In this document: one piece after another, positions 15,056-23,254 of the stretch | How positions within the stretch are numbered: the first letter of the stretch is position 1 | Layout: the number at the start of each line of letters is the position of its first letter | Source: Nocardioides cremeus | GTDB lineage: Bacteria; Actinomycetota; Actinomycetes; Propionibacteriales; Nocardioidaceae | DNA: 37,689 nucleotides | Assembly: GCF_030518195.1 (NCBI RefSeq) | Contig: NZ_JAULSC010000017.1 | Coordinates: 1 to 37,689 of the forward strand | Reading direction: 5' to 3' | Notes under the pieces: generated by a model | The model's input: only the letters and a program-made list of their open reading frames with translations | Told to the model about the DNA's origin: nothing | Database searches by the model: none | Program-made: the position numbers and the translations under genes

Positions 15056-15780
15056 GCCGACCGCTGCGCGTCCTGCTGCTCGAGAGCCACGAGATCAGCG
15101 AGGAGCGGCTGCGCGAGATCTGGCGGCTGCGCCTGGAGATGCTCACGCTCACCCGGCCCGAGGCCCAGGACTGGGAGGAGTTCCGGCGCGCGGTGGTCGG
15201 CCCCGACCGCTACGTGTTCGTCTTCGTGGACCCCGACGACGTGGCGCAGGGCTTCTTCACGATCGCGATGCTGCCGGTCGACGTCGAGCGGCGCCGGATG
15301 CTGCTGATGTTCTCGAAGTTCTTCTACTTCCGTCGCGCCTACCGCGGGCACCCCAAGACGATCCTGGCGCCGTGGCGGCTGCTGCCGATCGCCTGGCGCG
15401 GCTTCGGGCTGCGCAGCCTGCACTTCGTGACCACCGCGTTCCCGCAGAGCTACGTCTCGCTCACACGCACCTCCGGACGCACCTGGTCGCTGCGCGACGA
15501 GGGTGCGCCGTCGTGGGCGCGGGCGGCGCTGACCGAGTTCGCCCAGGCGTTCTACCCGACCTCCTTCGACGCCGAGCACGGTGTCGTCCGCGGCGCCAAC
15601 GTCGCCGACGGCGAGTCGCTGCCCCGCTCGCCCGAGGCGCGCCGCCTCGCCGAGCGCTACGAGGAGCTCAACCCCTGGTGGCGCGAGGGGACCACCCTGC
15701 CGATCCTCTTCTCGGTGGATCCGCTGCTGGTGCGCACCAATCTCGGTCGCGTGCTGCGCCGCGCGCTGCGCCGGTCCTGA
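15052..15780 (+). CDS. Protein of unknown function coupled to the TagF-like gene
   Basis: I do not recognise this 242-residue protein. It begins SRPLRVLLLESHEIS, then an acidic helical start (ERLREIWRLRLEMLTLTRPE) and a region of DRYVFVFVDPDDVAQGFFTI that looks like the beta strands of a GNAT-type acyltransferase, though no acetyl-CoA loop is clear. A basic segment, FSKFFYFRRAYRGHPKTILA, follows. There is no signal peptide. Its GTG start overlaps the TGA of the preceding gene by 4 bases, so it probably works with it, perhaps in making or modifying a surface polymer. That link rests on gene order alone. Confidence 0.75.
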   Translation: MSRPLRVLLLESHEISEERLREIWRLRLEMLTLTRPEAQDWEEFRRAVVGPDRYVFVFVDPDDVAQGFFTIAMLPVDVERRRMLLMFSKFFYFRRAYRGHPKTILAPWRLLPIAWRGFGLRSLHFVTTAFPQSYVSLTRTSGRTWSLRDEGAPSWARAALTEFAQAFYPTSFDAEHGVVRGANVADGESLPRSPEARRLAERYEELNPWWREGTTLPILFSVDPLLVRTNLGRVLRRALRRS

Positions 15781-15800
15781 CGACCCACTACCGTCGGTGG

Positions 15801-16499
15801 ATGGCCCTGCGTCCCAGCCGCACCACCTCGCGCCGGCTCCGGTCGGCGTACGTCGCCGTCGCGGCGCTCGACACCCTGCTCGCCGGCACCACCGGCCGGC
15901 GGGCGCACAGGGCCAGGAGGTTGACCAAGCCGCTGCTGATGCCGGTGCTGGCGGCCTCCCTGGCCACCGACCCGCGGGCGGTGGGGTCGCCGCTGCGCGC
16001 CACGACGCTCGCGGCGCACGCCGGCGGGTGGGGCGGTGACGTGCTGCTCCTGGGTGCGGCCCCGGAGCGGTTCATGGCCGGCGCCGGCTCCTTCGCGCTG
16101 GGCCACGCGGCCTACATCGGTGGCTTCCGGTCGCGGCGCGGTGCACCGCGCTGGCCGGCCCCGGCGGCGCTCGCCGTGCTGTGGGGGCTGAGCGGCCCGC
16201 CGCTCGCGCTGGCCGCCGCGCGCCAGGACCGCCGGCTGGGCGCAGCGGTCGCGGCGTACTCGGCGGTGCTGACCTCGATGGCCGCCGCCAGCACCCAGGT
16301 CGGGCCCTCGGTCGGCGTGGCGGCGCGGCGCAGCACCATGGCCGGGGCGGGGCTGTTCCTGCTCTCCGACGCGATCATCGGGCTGCGCGAGCTGCTGCTC
16401 ACCGACCCGCCGCAGCGCCTCGAGTCGGCGGTGATGCTCACCTATGCCGCGGCCCAGCTGCTGCTCGCCGAGGGTGCTGCCCGGGCCGGCACTGGCTGA
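15801..16499 (+). CDS. YhhN/TMEM86-type membrane protein (lysoplasmalogenase family)
   Basis: The 232-residue protein has about seven hydrophobic segments and the family's conserved acidic positions, including GDVLLL (about residue 77) and FLLSDAIIGLRELLL (about 193). Members of the YhhN/TMEM86 family cleave the vinyl-ether bond of lysoplasmalogens in animals and some bacteria; the substrate here is unknown. The start MALRPSRTTSRRLRSAY is basic and lies inside. It follows the two preceding genes by 20 bases on the same strand and is probably in the same transcript. The stop sits in the hairpin shared with the convergent gene. Confidence 0.8.
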   Translation: MALRPSRTTSRRLRSAYVAVAALDTLLAGTTGRRAHRARRLTKPLLMPVLAASLATDPRAVGSPLRATTLAAHAGGWGGDVLLLGAAPERFMAGAGSFALGHAAYIGGFRSRRGAPRWPAPAALAVLWGLSGPPLALAAARQDRRLGAAVAAYSAVLTSMAAASTQVGPSVGVAARRSTMAGAGLFLLSDAIIGLRELLLTDPPQRLESAVMLTYAAAQLLLAEGAARAGTG

Positions 16500-16518
16500 G
16501 ACTCCCGCCTCAGCCCAG
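16492..16518. terminator. Hairpin between the YhhN-type gene and the MshC-like gene
   Basis: CTGGCTGAG (16492-16500) pairs with CTCAGCCCAG (16509-16518) with one bulge and an 8-base loop. Both stop codons (16497-16499 on plus, 16510-16512 on minus) lie in the arms, as in the shared terminator at 4412-4442. Confidence 0.65.
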
Positions 16519-17679
16519 GCGCAGCAGGTGCACCACGCGGCGGGCGGCCTCGCCGCCCTCGCTCTCGGCGACGTCGAGGGCGGTGCGCACGTCGAGGCCG
16601 TCGAGCAGGGGAGCGGTGGCGGCCTCGACGGCCGCGGCCGTGGCGCCGCCGCGACCGGCGGCGGCGTACACGCGCTCGAGGCGGGCCTCGGCCGCGTGCA
16701 GGTCGTCGGCGTGGAAGCTCCAGGGCTCGCGGTGGTCGCGGTCGACGATGAGGGTGCGCAGGGCGGCCGGGGTGCAGGTGTCGAGGACGTCGTCGACCAG
16801 CACCAGGTTGCCGGTCGACTTGGCCATCTTCACGCCGTCGAGGCGGACCTCGCCGACGTGCAGCGCGGCACGGGCGAAGGGCGTGACGCCGCTCAGCGCC
16901 TCGACCATCGCGCTCTGGTAGGCGTGGTGGGGGAAGACCAGGTCGTCGCCGCCGACCAGCACGTCGACCGAGGCGCCCTGCACGCACAGCGCCATCGCGG
17001 CGCACTCGGCGTGCCACCCCGGTCGCCCCCAGCCCCAGGGGCTGGGCCATGCCGGGTGCTCCGCGCCGGAGGGGCGCCACACCGCCACGTCGAAGGGGTC
17101 GTCCTTGTCGCCACGGTCGGGCTCGTCGCCGAAGGCGGCCGAGAGCTGGCGGGCCCGCTCGACGTCGAGGCCCGACCGCTCCAGCACGTGGGCGCCGCGG
17201 AACCACACCGTGCCGTCGCGCTCGTACGCCGCTCCCGCGGCGAGCAGGCCCTGCGCGAGCTGCTGGACCGCGTCGACGTGGTGGCGCGCCCGCGGCTGGG
17301 CGGCGGGGGTCGCCACGCGCAGCGCCCGCATGCTGTGGTCGAAGACGGCCTCCTGCGTCAGCGCGAACTCGTCGTAGTAGCGCCCACGCTCGCGGGCCGC
17401 GGTGGTCAGCACGTCGTCGACGTCGGTGATGTTGCGACAGCTGTGCACGTCGACGCCGGTCGAGGCCAGCACCGAGGTCAGCACGTCGGCCCACACGAAC
17501 GTGGCGGCGTGGCCCAGGTGCGTGACGTCGTAGGGCGTGATGCCGCAGGTGTAGACCCGGGCGGTCCCCACGACGGGGAGCGGGCGGTCGTCGAGGCGCA
17601 GGCTGAGCGGCGCCTTCGGGGCGCGGCCGGTGCGCAGGGCGGGATCGGCGGTGCCGGAGCTCATCGAGGTCGGGGCCAT
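16510..17679 (-). CDS. MshC-like cysteine ligase (class I aaRS fold)
   Basis: The 389-residue protein has the CysRS/MshC catalytic core: YTCGITPYDVTHLGHAATF, where THLGH is the HIGH motif and the Cys a zinc ligand, NITDVDDVLTTAA, GWHAECAAMA and FPHHAYQ with the other zinc ligands, and DGVKMAKSTGNLV as KMSKS. The ITPYD-x-THLGHAAT wording matches MshC, which joins cysteine to glucosaminyl-inositol in mycothiol synthesis, more than cysteinyl-tRNA synthetase. It is a little shorter than typical MshC and its neighbours are not those usual for mshC, so it may be a second copy or have another amine substrate. The start at 17679 could also be the ATG five codons later. Confidence 0.82.
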   Translation of the reverse strand: MAPTSMSSGTADPALRTGRAPKAPLSLRLDDRPLPVVGTARVYTCGITPYDVTHLGHAATFVWADVLTSVLASTGVDVHSCRNITDVDDVLTTAARERGRYYDEFALTQEAVFDHSMRALRVATPAAQPRARHHVDAVQQLAQGLLAAGAAYERDGTVWFRGAHVLERSGLDVERARQLSAAFGDEPDRGDKDDPFDVAVWRPSGAEHPAWPSPWGWGRPGWHAECAAMALCVQGASVDVLVGGDDLVFPHHAYQSAMVEALSGVTPFARAALHVGEVRLDGVKMAKSTGNLVLVDDVLDTCTPAALRTLIVDRDHREPWSFHADDLHAAEARLERVYAAAGRGGATAAAVEAATAPLLDGLDVRTALDVAESEGGEAARRVVHLLRLG

Positions 17680-17795
17680 GCCTCATCCTCGCACCCACCA
17701 CGATGCGGTGAGGTCAGGTCGCCTCTCGTAGGGTGGCAGTGCCGCGGGCCCCTCGACACGCCGTCGACGTCGCCCGCGTTGGAGGAACCAGACAC

Positions 17796-18530
17796 GTGGC
17801 AGCCCACCCCGCAGCCCCCGCAGTCCCAGCAACCCCCGCAGCCCAGCCCGACCCAGCGCCGCACCGTCCGAGCCTCGGCTCCGTCGTGCGCCGGGTCTCC
17901 TCGAGCCTGCTCGTGGCCGTCGTCGTGCCCGCCGTGCTCTTCTACGGCGTCTTCGCGCTGGCGGGGGTGTGGCCGGCGATCGTGGCCGCGCTGCTCTGGT
18001 CGTACGGCGCCATCGGCTGGCGCCTGGTGACCGGGCGCCGCACCTCGGGGCTGCTGGTCCTGGCCGCGGTGCTGCTGACCGGGCGCACCCTGCTCTCGGT
18101 GCTCGCCGACAGCACCTGGCTCTACTTCCTGCAGCCGGTCATCAGCGACGGCGTGGTCGGGCTGCTCTTCCTGCTCTCCCTCGCCAGCGCCCGCCCGATG
18201 GTCGCCCGGCTGGCCGGCGACTTCTACCCGATGGACCTCGAGATCGCGACCCGCCCGCGCATCCGACGGCTCTTCTGGCACCTCACCGCCCTGTGGGCCC
18301 TGCTGGGGATCGCCAAGGCCGGGCTCACCCTGTGGCTGCTGCAGACCCAGACGCTGGAGACCTTCGTGCTGGTCAAGAGCGTCTCCATGCTCGCCATCAA
18401 CGTGCTGGCCGCGATCGCCACGGTCGCCCTGGCCGCCTACGTCGCCGGGCGTGAGGGGCTGCTGGGCTCCCCGCTCGCCCCCGACCCGGCGCTCGACCCG
18501 GCGACTGACGTGGTGCGGACGCGCTCCTGA
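17796..18530 (+). CDS. VC0807-family-like membrane protein
   Basis: The 244-residue protein has a Pro/Ala-rich N-terminal tail of about 40 residues and then five or six membrane segments (SSLLVAVVVPAVLFYGVFAL, IVAALLWSYGAIGW, GLLVLAAVLLTGRTLLSV, LQPVISDGVVGLLFLLSLAS, and two more after RIRRLFWHLT). The pattern of a conserved polar pair in the first helices and Ser-Ala-Arg-Pro after the fourth resembles the VC0807 family, whose function is not known. The GTG at 17796 is chosen because GGAGGA lies 9 bases upstream; an earlier in-frame start at 17733 has none. It is convergent with the histidine kinase gene. Confidence 0.78.
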   Translation: MAAHPAAPAVPATPAAQPDPAPHRPSLGSVVRRVSSSLLVAVVVPAVLFYGVFALAGVWPAIVAALLWSYGAIGWRLVTGRRTSGLLVLAAVLLTGRTLLSVLADSTWLYFLQPVISDGVVGLLFLLSLASARPMVARLAGDFYPMDLEIATRPRIRRLFWHLTALWALLGIAKAGLTLWLLQTQTLETFVLVKSVSMLAINVLAAIATVALAAYVAGREGLLGSPLAPDPALDPATDVVRTRS

Positions 18531-18542
18531 CCCGGTTGCTGC

Positions 18543-20039
18543 TCACCGCTCGGCGGGCAGGTCGATCCGGAACCTCGCACCCCGCCCGGGGGCGGTGTCG
18601 ACGCTGAGGGTGCCGCCGTGCGCCTGCACCAGCGAGCTGGCGATGGCCAGGCCGAGACCGGTGCCACCGTCGTTGCGGTTGCGCGACTCGTCGGCGCGGT
18701 AGAACCGCTCGAACACCCTGCCCGCGTGGTCGGCGTCCATGCCGGGCCCCTCGTCCGCGACCTCGACCTCGACGCGCGCGGGCGCGCCGTCGTCGCTGCG
18801 ACGGGTGCCGACCGAGACCGTCACGCGGGTGCCCCCTGGGGTGTGTCGCAGCGCGTTGCCGACCAGGTTGTCGAGCACCTGGCGCAACCGGGGCGCGTCG
18901 CCGACGACGACGGGCAGCGCGTCGAGCGGGCCGACCTCGAGCACCACCGGGCGGTCCGGCTGGACCGCCCGCGCGCTCTCCACCGCCTCGGTCGTCAGGT
19001 CCAGCAGGTCGACCGGCTCGCTGGCCAGCGGTCGCTGCTGGTCCAGCCGTGCCAGCAGGAGCAGGTCCTCGACGAGCAGGCCCATCCGGGCCGCCTCCGA
19101 CTCGATGCGCCCGACCACGCGGCGTACGCCGTCGTCGTCGCTGACCGCACCCTGGCGGTAGAGCTCGGCGAACCCGCGGATCGTGGTCAGCGGGGTGCGC
19201 AGCTCGTGGCTGGCGTCGGCGACGAAGCGGCGCATCCGCTCCTCGGAGGTGCGGGCGGCCTGCTCGCCGGCCTCGCGCTCGGCGAAGGCCGACTCGACCC
19301 GGCCGAGCATCACGTTCAGCGCCGCCGCCAGCTGGCCGACCTCGGTGCGCTCGTCGGCCTCGGGCACCCGCTCGGACAGGTCGCCGGCGGCGATCGCGGC
19401 GGCCGTGCGCTCGACGTCCTGCAGCGGGCGCAGGCTGCCCCGCACGAGCAGGTAGCCGACCGCGCCGAGCACGGCGACCGTGACCACGCCGATCACCATC
19501 AGCAGCAGCACCAGGCGGTCGAGGATCCCCTGCACGCCGTCGAGGCTCTGCGCGACCATCAAGGTGCCCGAGGACCCGTCGGCCAAGGTCACCGGCACCG
19601 CTCGGACCCGCCACCGGCCGTCACCGCTGACCGCTGCGACGGTGAAGCCGTCCCCGTCGCCCGCGGTCTCCGGGTCGTCTGGCAGCAGCGGCAGCGGCTC
19701 GTCGTCGACCAGGTTGCTGGTCGGCCCGATCACGCTCTCGCCCGACTCGTCGACGACCTCCACCACGAACTCGCTGGGCAGCGGTCCGCGCCCCAGCGGG
19801 CCCCGGGAGCGGGTGGGTGCCTCGCCCAGCCCGGTGCTGCCCGCCACGACCGGTGCCACCCCGCGCAGCTGCTCGTCGACGCGGTCGAGCAGGTAGCCGC
19901 GCAGGGTCGCGTGGGTGGCCAGGCCGGAGCCGAGCAGGGCCAGGGTCACCACCAGCAGCAGGGTCGCCACCAGCGCCCGGCGCAGCGGCACCCGGCCGAC
20001 CAGCCCGGCCACCCTGGGCACGCCGGCCACCCTGGGCAC
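18543..20039 (-). CDS. Membrane histidine kinase of a two-component system
   Basis: The 498-residue kinase has a membrane helix at about 20-42, an extracytoplasmic sensor region to about 170, a second helix at about 175-199, a HAMP domain (about 200-253), the phosphoacceptor helix FVADASHELRTPLTTIRGF with His278, and an ATPase domain with the N box DNLVGNALRHTPGGT, G1 VADEGPGMD and G2 GGTGLGLAI. It should phosphorylate the response regulator encoded just upstream; the two genes are only 2 bases apart. The sensed signal is unknown. The start is uncertain because the first codons lie in an 18-bp tandem duplication that offers four GTG codons. Confidence 0.92.
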   Translation of the reverse strand: MPRVAGVPRVAGLVGRVPLRRALVATLLLVVTLALLGSGLATHATLRGYLLDRVDEQLRGVAPVVAGSTGLGEAPTRSRGPLGRGPLPSEFVVEVVDESGESVIGPTSNLVDDEPLPLLPDDPETAGDGDGFTVAAVSGDGRWRVRAVPVTLADGSSGTLMVAQSLDGVQGILDRLVLLLMVIGVVTVAVLGAVGYLLVRGSLRPLQDVERTAAAIAAGDLSERVPEADERTEVGQLAAALNVMLGRVESAFAEREAGEQAARTSEERMRRFVADASHELRTPLTTIRGFAELYRQGAVSDDDGVRRVVGRIESEAARMGLLVEDLLLLARLDQQRPLASEPVDLLDLTTEAVESARAVQPDRPVVLEVGPLDALPVVVGDAPRLRQVLDNLVGNALRHTPGGTRVTVSVGTRRSDDGAPARVEVEVADEGPGMDADHAGRVFERFYRADESRNRNDGGTGLGLAIASSLVQAHGGTLSVDTAPGRGARFRIDLPAER

Positions 20040-20040
20040 G
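20005..20040. repeat. 18-bp tandem duplication at the start of the kinase gene
   Basis: The unit CCGGCCACCCTGGGCACG occurs twice without mismatch (20005-20022 and 20023-20040). On the minus strand it encodes VPRVAG twice, at the very N-terminus of the kinase, and doubles the number of possible GTG starts. Confidence 0.9.
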
Positions 20041-20041
20041 C

Positions 20042-20761
20042 TCAGGCCCCGCTCGGGACGCGCAGCACGTAGCCGACCCCGCGCACGGTGTGCAGCAGCC
20101 GCGGCTCGGTCGTGTCGACCTTGCGGCGCAGGTAGGAGACGTAGGACTCCACGACGTTGGCGTCGCCGCCGAAGTCGTACTGCCAGACCCGGTCGAGGAT
20201 CTGGGCCTTGCTCAGCACCCGTCCCGGGTTCTGCAGGAAGTAGCGCAGCAGCTTGAACTCGGTGGGGGAGAGCGCGACCTCGCGCCCGTCCTTCCAGACC
20301 TGGTGGGAGTCCTCGTCGAGCTCGACGTCCTCGAAGCGGAACCGGGTCGACGGCGCGGTCGCCGCGCCCTGCGTCGTACGCCGCAGCACCGCGCGGATGC
20401 GCGCCACGACCTCCTCGAGGCTGAACGGCTTGGTCACGTAGTCGTCGCCGCCGAGGGTCAGCCCCTGCACCTTGGCCTCGGCGCCGTCGCGCGCGGTCAG
20501 GAAGAGCACCGGGCACAGCCGGCCCTCGGAGCGCAGCCGGCGCACCACCTCGAAGCCGTCCATGCCGGGCATCATCACGTCGAGGACCACCAGGTCGGGG
20601 CGCCAGTCGCGGGCCACGTCGAGGGCCGTCCGGCCGTCGGGCGCGGTGCGCACCTCGAAGCCGGAGAAGCGCAGGCTCGCGGCCAGCAGCTCGACGATGT
20701 TGGGCTCGTCGTCGACGACCAGGAGCCGGGCCTCGGGCGGGGTGCTCTGCGTCGGTGTCAC
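20042..20761 (-). CDS. OmpR/PhoB-type response regulator
   Basis: The 239-residue protein has a receiver domain (about 12-125) with the acidic pair DDEPN, the phosphoacceptor Asp61 in VVLDVMMPG, Thr in FLTAR and Lys in YVTKPFSLEE, followed by a winged-helix DNA-binding domain (about 145-236) with FKLLRYFLQNPGRVLSKAQI and SYVSYLRRKVD. The GTG at 20759-20761 follows AAGGA by 7 bases. It is transcribed before the kinase gene and 2 bases from it, so the pair forms one unit. The 174-bp gap to the divergent DUF3152 gene would hold its promoter; no obvious repeat was seen there. Confidence 0.93.
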   Translation of the reverse strand: MTPTQSTPPEARLLVVDDEPNIVELLAASLRFSGFEVRTAPDGRTALDVARDWRPDLVVLDVMMPGMDGFEVVRRLRSEGRLCPVLFLTARDGAEAKVQGLTLGGDDYVTKPFSLEEVVARIRAVLRRTTQGAATAPSTRFRFEDVELDEDSHQVWKDGREVALSPTEFKLLRYFLQNPGRVLSKAQILDRVWQYDFGGDANVVESYVSYLRRKVDTTEPRLLHTVRGVGYVLRVPSGA

Positions 20762-20935
20762 GCGACCATCCTTGCGCGCCGTCCCGGTCGGTGGCTGTGC
20801 GCTGCCTGGGAGGAACCTGTGAGTCACGGTCGCCGCGGCGGTGGCCCGGGGCTGCCGCCACCGCCGTCGCTGCCTACGATGGCCGGGTGCGTGGGGCCGC
20901 CGGGGTCCTGCGCGGCACGAGGGGGTCGGCGAGAC

Positions 20936-21751
20936 GTGAGCAGCGGACGGCACCGCGCGCCACGACCCGCGCCGCGAGCGGTGCCCCGTCGGCACCGGGC
21001 CGTGGTCGGCCTCGGCGCGGCAGGGGCGCTTGCGCTCGGCGCGCTGGCGATGCTGGGCCCGGTCGGCGCGGAGTCCTCGGTCGCCGAGGAGACCCCCGCG
21101 CCCGCTGCCGCCGACCCCGCGCCGAGGCGCACGGCCGCCTCGCTCGGCAACGTCGGAGCCGCCGTCGTCGACCCGGTGCGCGGCCGCGACCCACGCCCCG
21201 AGCCGGAGCCGGAGCCCGAGCCGGTGCCGTACGCCGGCCCCGGCACCTTCGAGGTGGCCCCGGTCGAGCAGCTGCCACCCCCGGGCACCCTCACGACGTA
21301 CACGGTCGAGGTCGAGCGCGGGCTGGCCGCCTCGGGCATCGACGCCGCCGAGGTCGCCGAGCAGGTGCACGCCATCCTGGGCGACCCGCGCAGCTGGGTG
21401 CGCGGCGAGGCCGGGGTGCTCGAGCCCACCGCAGCCGACCCCGACCTGCGCATCCTGGTGACCACGCCGGCCACCACCGACCGCTTCTGCGCCCCGCTCA
21501 ACACCCGCGGCGAGCTGTCGTGCCGCAACGGGGGAGTGGTGGCGCTCAACGCGGTGCGCTGGGTGCGGGGCTCGCTGGCCTACGACGGGGGGCTGCGCGG
21601 CTACCGCCGCTACCTGGTCAACCACGAGGTCGGGCACGCGCTGGGCAACGGCCACGAGAGCTGCCCGGGCCCCGGCCTGCCCGCCCCGGTGATGCTGCAG
21701 CAGACCGTGGTCCTCGACGGCTGCGTGCCCAACGCCTGGCCGTATCCCTGA
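20936..21751 (+). CDS. Exported DUF3152 protein, probable zinc metallopeptidase fold
   Basis: The protein has a basic start (SSGRHRAPRPAPRAVPRRHR), one hydrophobic segment (AVVGLGAAGALALGALAML), a Pro/Glu-rich linker and a C-terminal DUF3152 domain of about 170 residues. That domain contains YLVNHEVGHALGNGHESCPG, an HExxH-x-x-GxxH motif typical of metzincin-type metallopeptidases, and four cysteines (FCAPLN, LSCRNG, SCPG, DGCVPN). Activity has not been shown for the family as far as I know. An in-frame ATG at 20879 would add 19 residues, but it overlaps a TACGAT -10-like element, so the GTG at 20936 is preferred. Confidence 0.82.
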   Translation: MSSGRHRAPRPAPRAVPRRHRAVVGLGAAGALALGALAMLGPVGAESSVAEETPAPAAADPAPRRTAASLGNVGAAVVDPVRGRDPRPEPEPEPEPVPYAGPGTFEVAPVEQLPPPGTLTTYTVEVERGLAASGIDAAEVAEQVHAILGDPRSWVRGEAGVLEPTAADPDLRILVTTPATTDRFCAPLNTRGELSCRNGGVVALNAVRWVRGSLAYDGGLRGYRRYLVNHEVGHALGNGHESCPGPGLPAPVMLQQTVVLDGCVPNAWPYP

Positions 21752-21753
21752 GC

Positions 21754-21770
21754 TCCCCGCTGTTCGGGGA
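21754..21770 (+). terminator. Short hairpin after the DUF3152 gene
   Basis: TCCCCG (21754-21759) pairs with CGGGGA (21765-21770) around a 5-base loop, 2 bases after the TGA stop. The 109 bases from here to the next stop codon hold no gene that I can see. Confidence 0.55.
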
Positions 21771-21879
21771 TCGCCTGACGTCCCAGCAGCGGGAGACCAC
21801 CGCCGCGACCGGGGCAACCTCGACCGCGAGACGAGGTGGAGGGGGTTCGCCCGGACTGGGCCGGGTCAGCGGGTCGGGT

Positions 21880-22752
21880 CTAGTAGGAGGTGACCGTGCT
21901 GAACGTGCTGCCGCCGTCGTCGCTGCGCAGGAGCTCGTCCTGGGTGGAGACGTAGACCGCACCCGACGTCGTGACCGTCATCGCCTGCACCGCTCCATCC
22001 ACCGTGGCCTGCTCGGACCACTCGTCGTCGGCGTCCTCGGCGGTGTGGACCTGGCCGGTGGGAGAGATGCCCACGAGACCGCCGTCCTCGGCCCAGTCCA
22101 CGAGCATCAGCAGCGGCGCGTCCGTCAGCGGCGAGAAGCTCTCGCCGGCATCAGTGCTCAGGAGAAGCCCCGCCTCGCTGGTCGCCACCAGGGCATCGGA
22201 GCCCGGATCGGCAGCCACGTCGGCGACCGGCTCGGGCAGGGTGCGCTCGCTCCAGGTCAGCCCGGCGTCGACGCTGCGCAGCAGTCGCACGGCGCCGTCG
22301 ACGCCGTACAACGCGCTGCCAGCAGCGTCCAACGCGTGGAAGTCCGCTTCCCCGGCCAGGGAGACCCCCTGCCAGGTCTGCCCAGCATCGCCCGAGGTGA
22401 TGAGCCCCAGGGCCGCCGGGCCTTCCTCGCCGGGCCCGGGGTGGCCGCTGGCGTAGTAGTCGCCGCCGGCGGTGACGGTGAATCCCATCAGGTCGGTGTT
22501 CAGCTCCCCGACCGCCGAGGGGGCATCACCGTCGGCGCGCAGCGCGAAGAGTCCGTCGTGGGTGGCCAGGAGCAGCCGTCCGGTCCCGGGCTCCTCCGCC
22601 AAGCCGTGCACGTGGTCGGGGGAGAAGGCGGCCTCACCTTGCGTGGACTGCTCGCCACCTGAACATCCGACCAGCGGAGCAGTCAGCAGCAGTGCTGCCG
22701 TGACGAGTGACCTGCGGCGAGCGCGGCCGGGGCGGGGGTGGAGGGTGGACAT
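21880..22752 (-). CDS. F510_1955-type beta-propeller lipoprotein (1)
   Basis: The 290-residue protein has a lipoprotein signal: basic start, hydrophobic SLVTAALLLTAPLVGC with a lipobox LVGC. The rest is a repeat-rich beta-propeller with Asp-box-like turns (SGDAGQTW, SVDAGLTW, STDAGESF, SDDGGSTF), as in sialidase/BNR-repeat proteins. It opens with HVHGLAEEPGTGRLLLATHDGLFAL, the mark of the F510_1955 group, often labelled glycosyl hydrolase without proof. The ATG at 22752 has GGAAGG upstream. It is divergent from the BlaI-type repressor gene; a perfect dyad lies 21 bases upstream. A paralogue is encoded at 26688-27623. Confidence 0.85.
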   Translation of the reverse strand: MSTLHPRPGRARRRSLVTAALLLTAPLVGCSGGEQSTQGEAAFSPDHVHGLAEEPGTGRLLLATHDGLFALRADGDAPSAVGELNTDLMGFTVTAGGDYYASGHPGPGEEGPAALGLITSGDAGQTWQGVSLAGEADFHALDAAGSALYGVDGAVRLLRSVDAGLTWSERTLPEPVADVAADPGSDALVATSEAGLLLSTDAGESFSPLTDAPLLMLVDWAEDGGLVGISPTGQVHTAEDADDEWSEQATVDGAVQAMTVTTSGAVYVSTQDELLRSDDGGSTFSTVTSY

Positions 22753-22772
22753 CGATCGACCTTCCGGAGAGG

Positions 22773-22795
22773 GGCTACGAAGCACGATCGTAGCC
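22773..22795. promoter_or_regulatory. Operator dyad 1 (BlaI/CopY-type candidate)
   Basis: A perfect 8-bp dyad, GGCTACGA (22773-22780) and TCGTAGCC (22788-22795) with a 7-base spacer, lies between the lipoprotein gene and the repressor gene. Around its centre it shares TAC(G/T)A-3 bases-ACGAT(A/C)GTA with the sites at 25147-25163 and 27827-27843. Confidence 0.7.
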
Positions 22796-22867
22796 AAGGG
22801 CTGGATGCGGGGCGCGACGCGGGGTGCGGGCTAGCATGGCGATCGGGCGACGGGACGGGGGGGAGGC

Positions 22868-23254
22868 ATGGGTCTGGGGCCACTCGAGGCGGCGGTGATG
22901 GAACGACTCTGGTCCTGGGACCGCCCGGCAACCGTGCGCGACGTGCTCGAGGACATGACCCGACGACCGCCGCTGGCCTATACCACCGTCATGACGGTGA
23001 TGGACAATCTGCACCGCAAGGGCCTGTTGCTCAGGGAAAAGCAGGGGCGTGCCTACCTCTACCGCCCCACCGGGTCTCGCGAGAGCCACACGGCGGAGCT
23101 GATGGGGCAGGCGATGGTCGGCGCCAGCGACCGCAGCGGCGTCCTGCTGCGTTTCGTCGAACAGCTCAGCCCCGAGGACCTGGTGGCGTTGCGCGAACTG
23201 GTGGCTGACGCCGGTGAGCGTCCGGAAGCGGACCCCCAGCCTCCGCTGGCGTGA
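22868..23254 (+). CDS. BlaI/MecI/CopY-family transcriptional repressor
   Basis: The 128-residue protein has the winged-helix domain of the family: LGPLEAAVMERLWSWDRPAT, then VRDVLEDMTRRPPLAYTTVM and TVMDNLHRKGLLLREKQGRA as the recognition part, followed by a helical dimerisation region (ELMGQAMVGASDRSGVLLRF). In this family the repressor is usually cleaved or released when a membrane M56 protease or a metal signals. The ATG has GGGAGG upstream. The TGA overlaps the GTG start of the decayed M56 gene as GTGA, the usual order for this pair. It probably binds the dyad in its own upstream region and two further sites. Confidence 0.92.
   Translation: MGLGPLEAAVMERLWSWDRPATVRDVLEDMTRRPPLAYTTVMTVMDNLHRKGLLLREKQGRAYLYRPTGSRESHTAELMGQAMVGASDRSGVLLRFVEQLSPEDLVALRELVADAGERPEADPQPPLA

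Noticed and set aside
20042..21817. Response regulator extended upstream by about 350 codons
   Set aside because: The extension crosses the divergent DUF3152 gene and has shadow composition; the GTG at 20761 with AAGGA gives a normal-length regulator.
22830..22848. A fourth operator in front of the BlaI-type gene (TAGCATGGCGATC)
   Set aside because: The spacing is one base short and the right arm is missing; it is more likely a -10 region.
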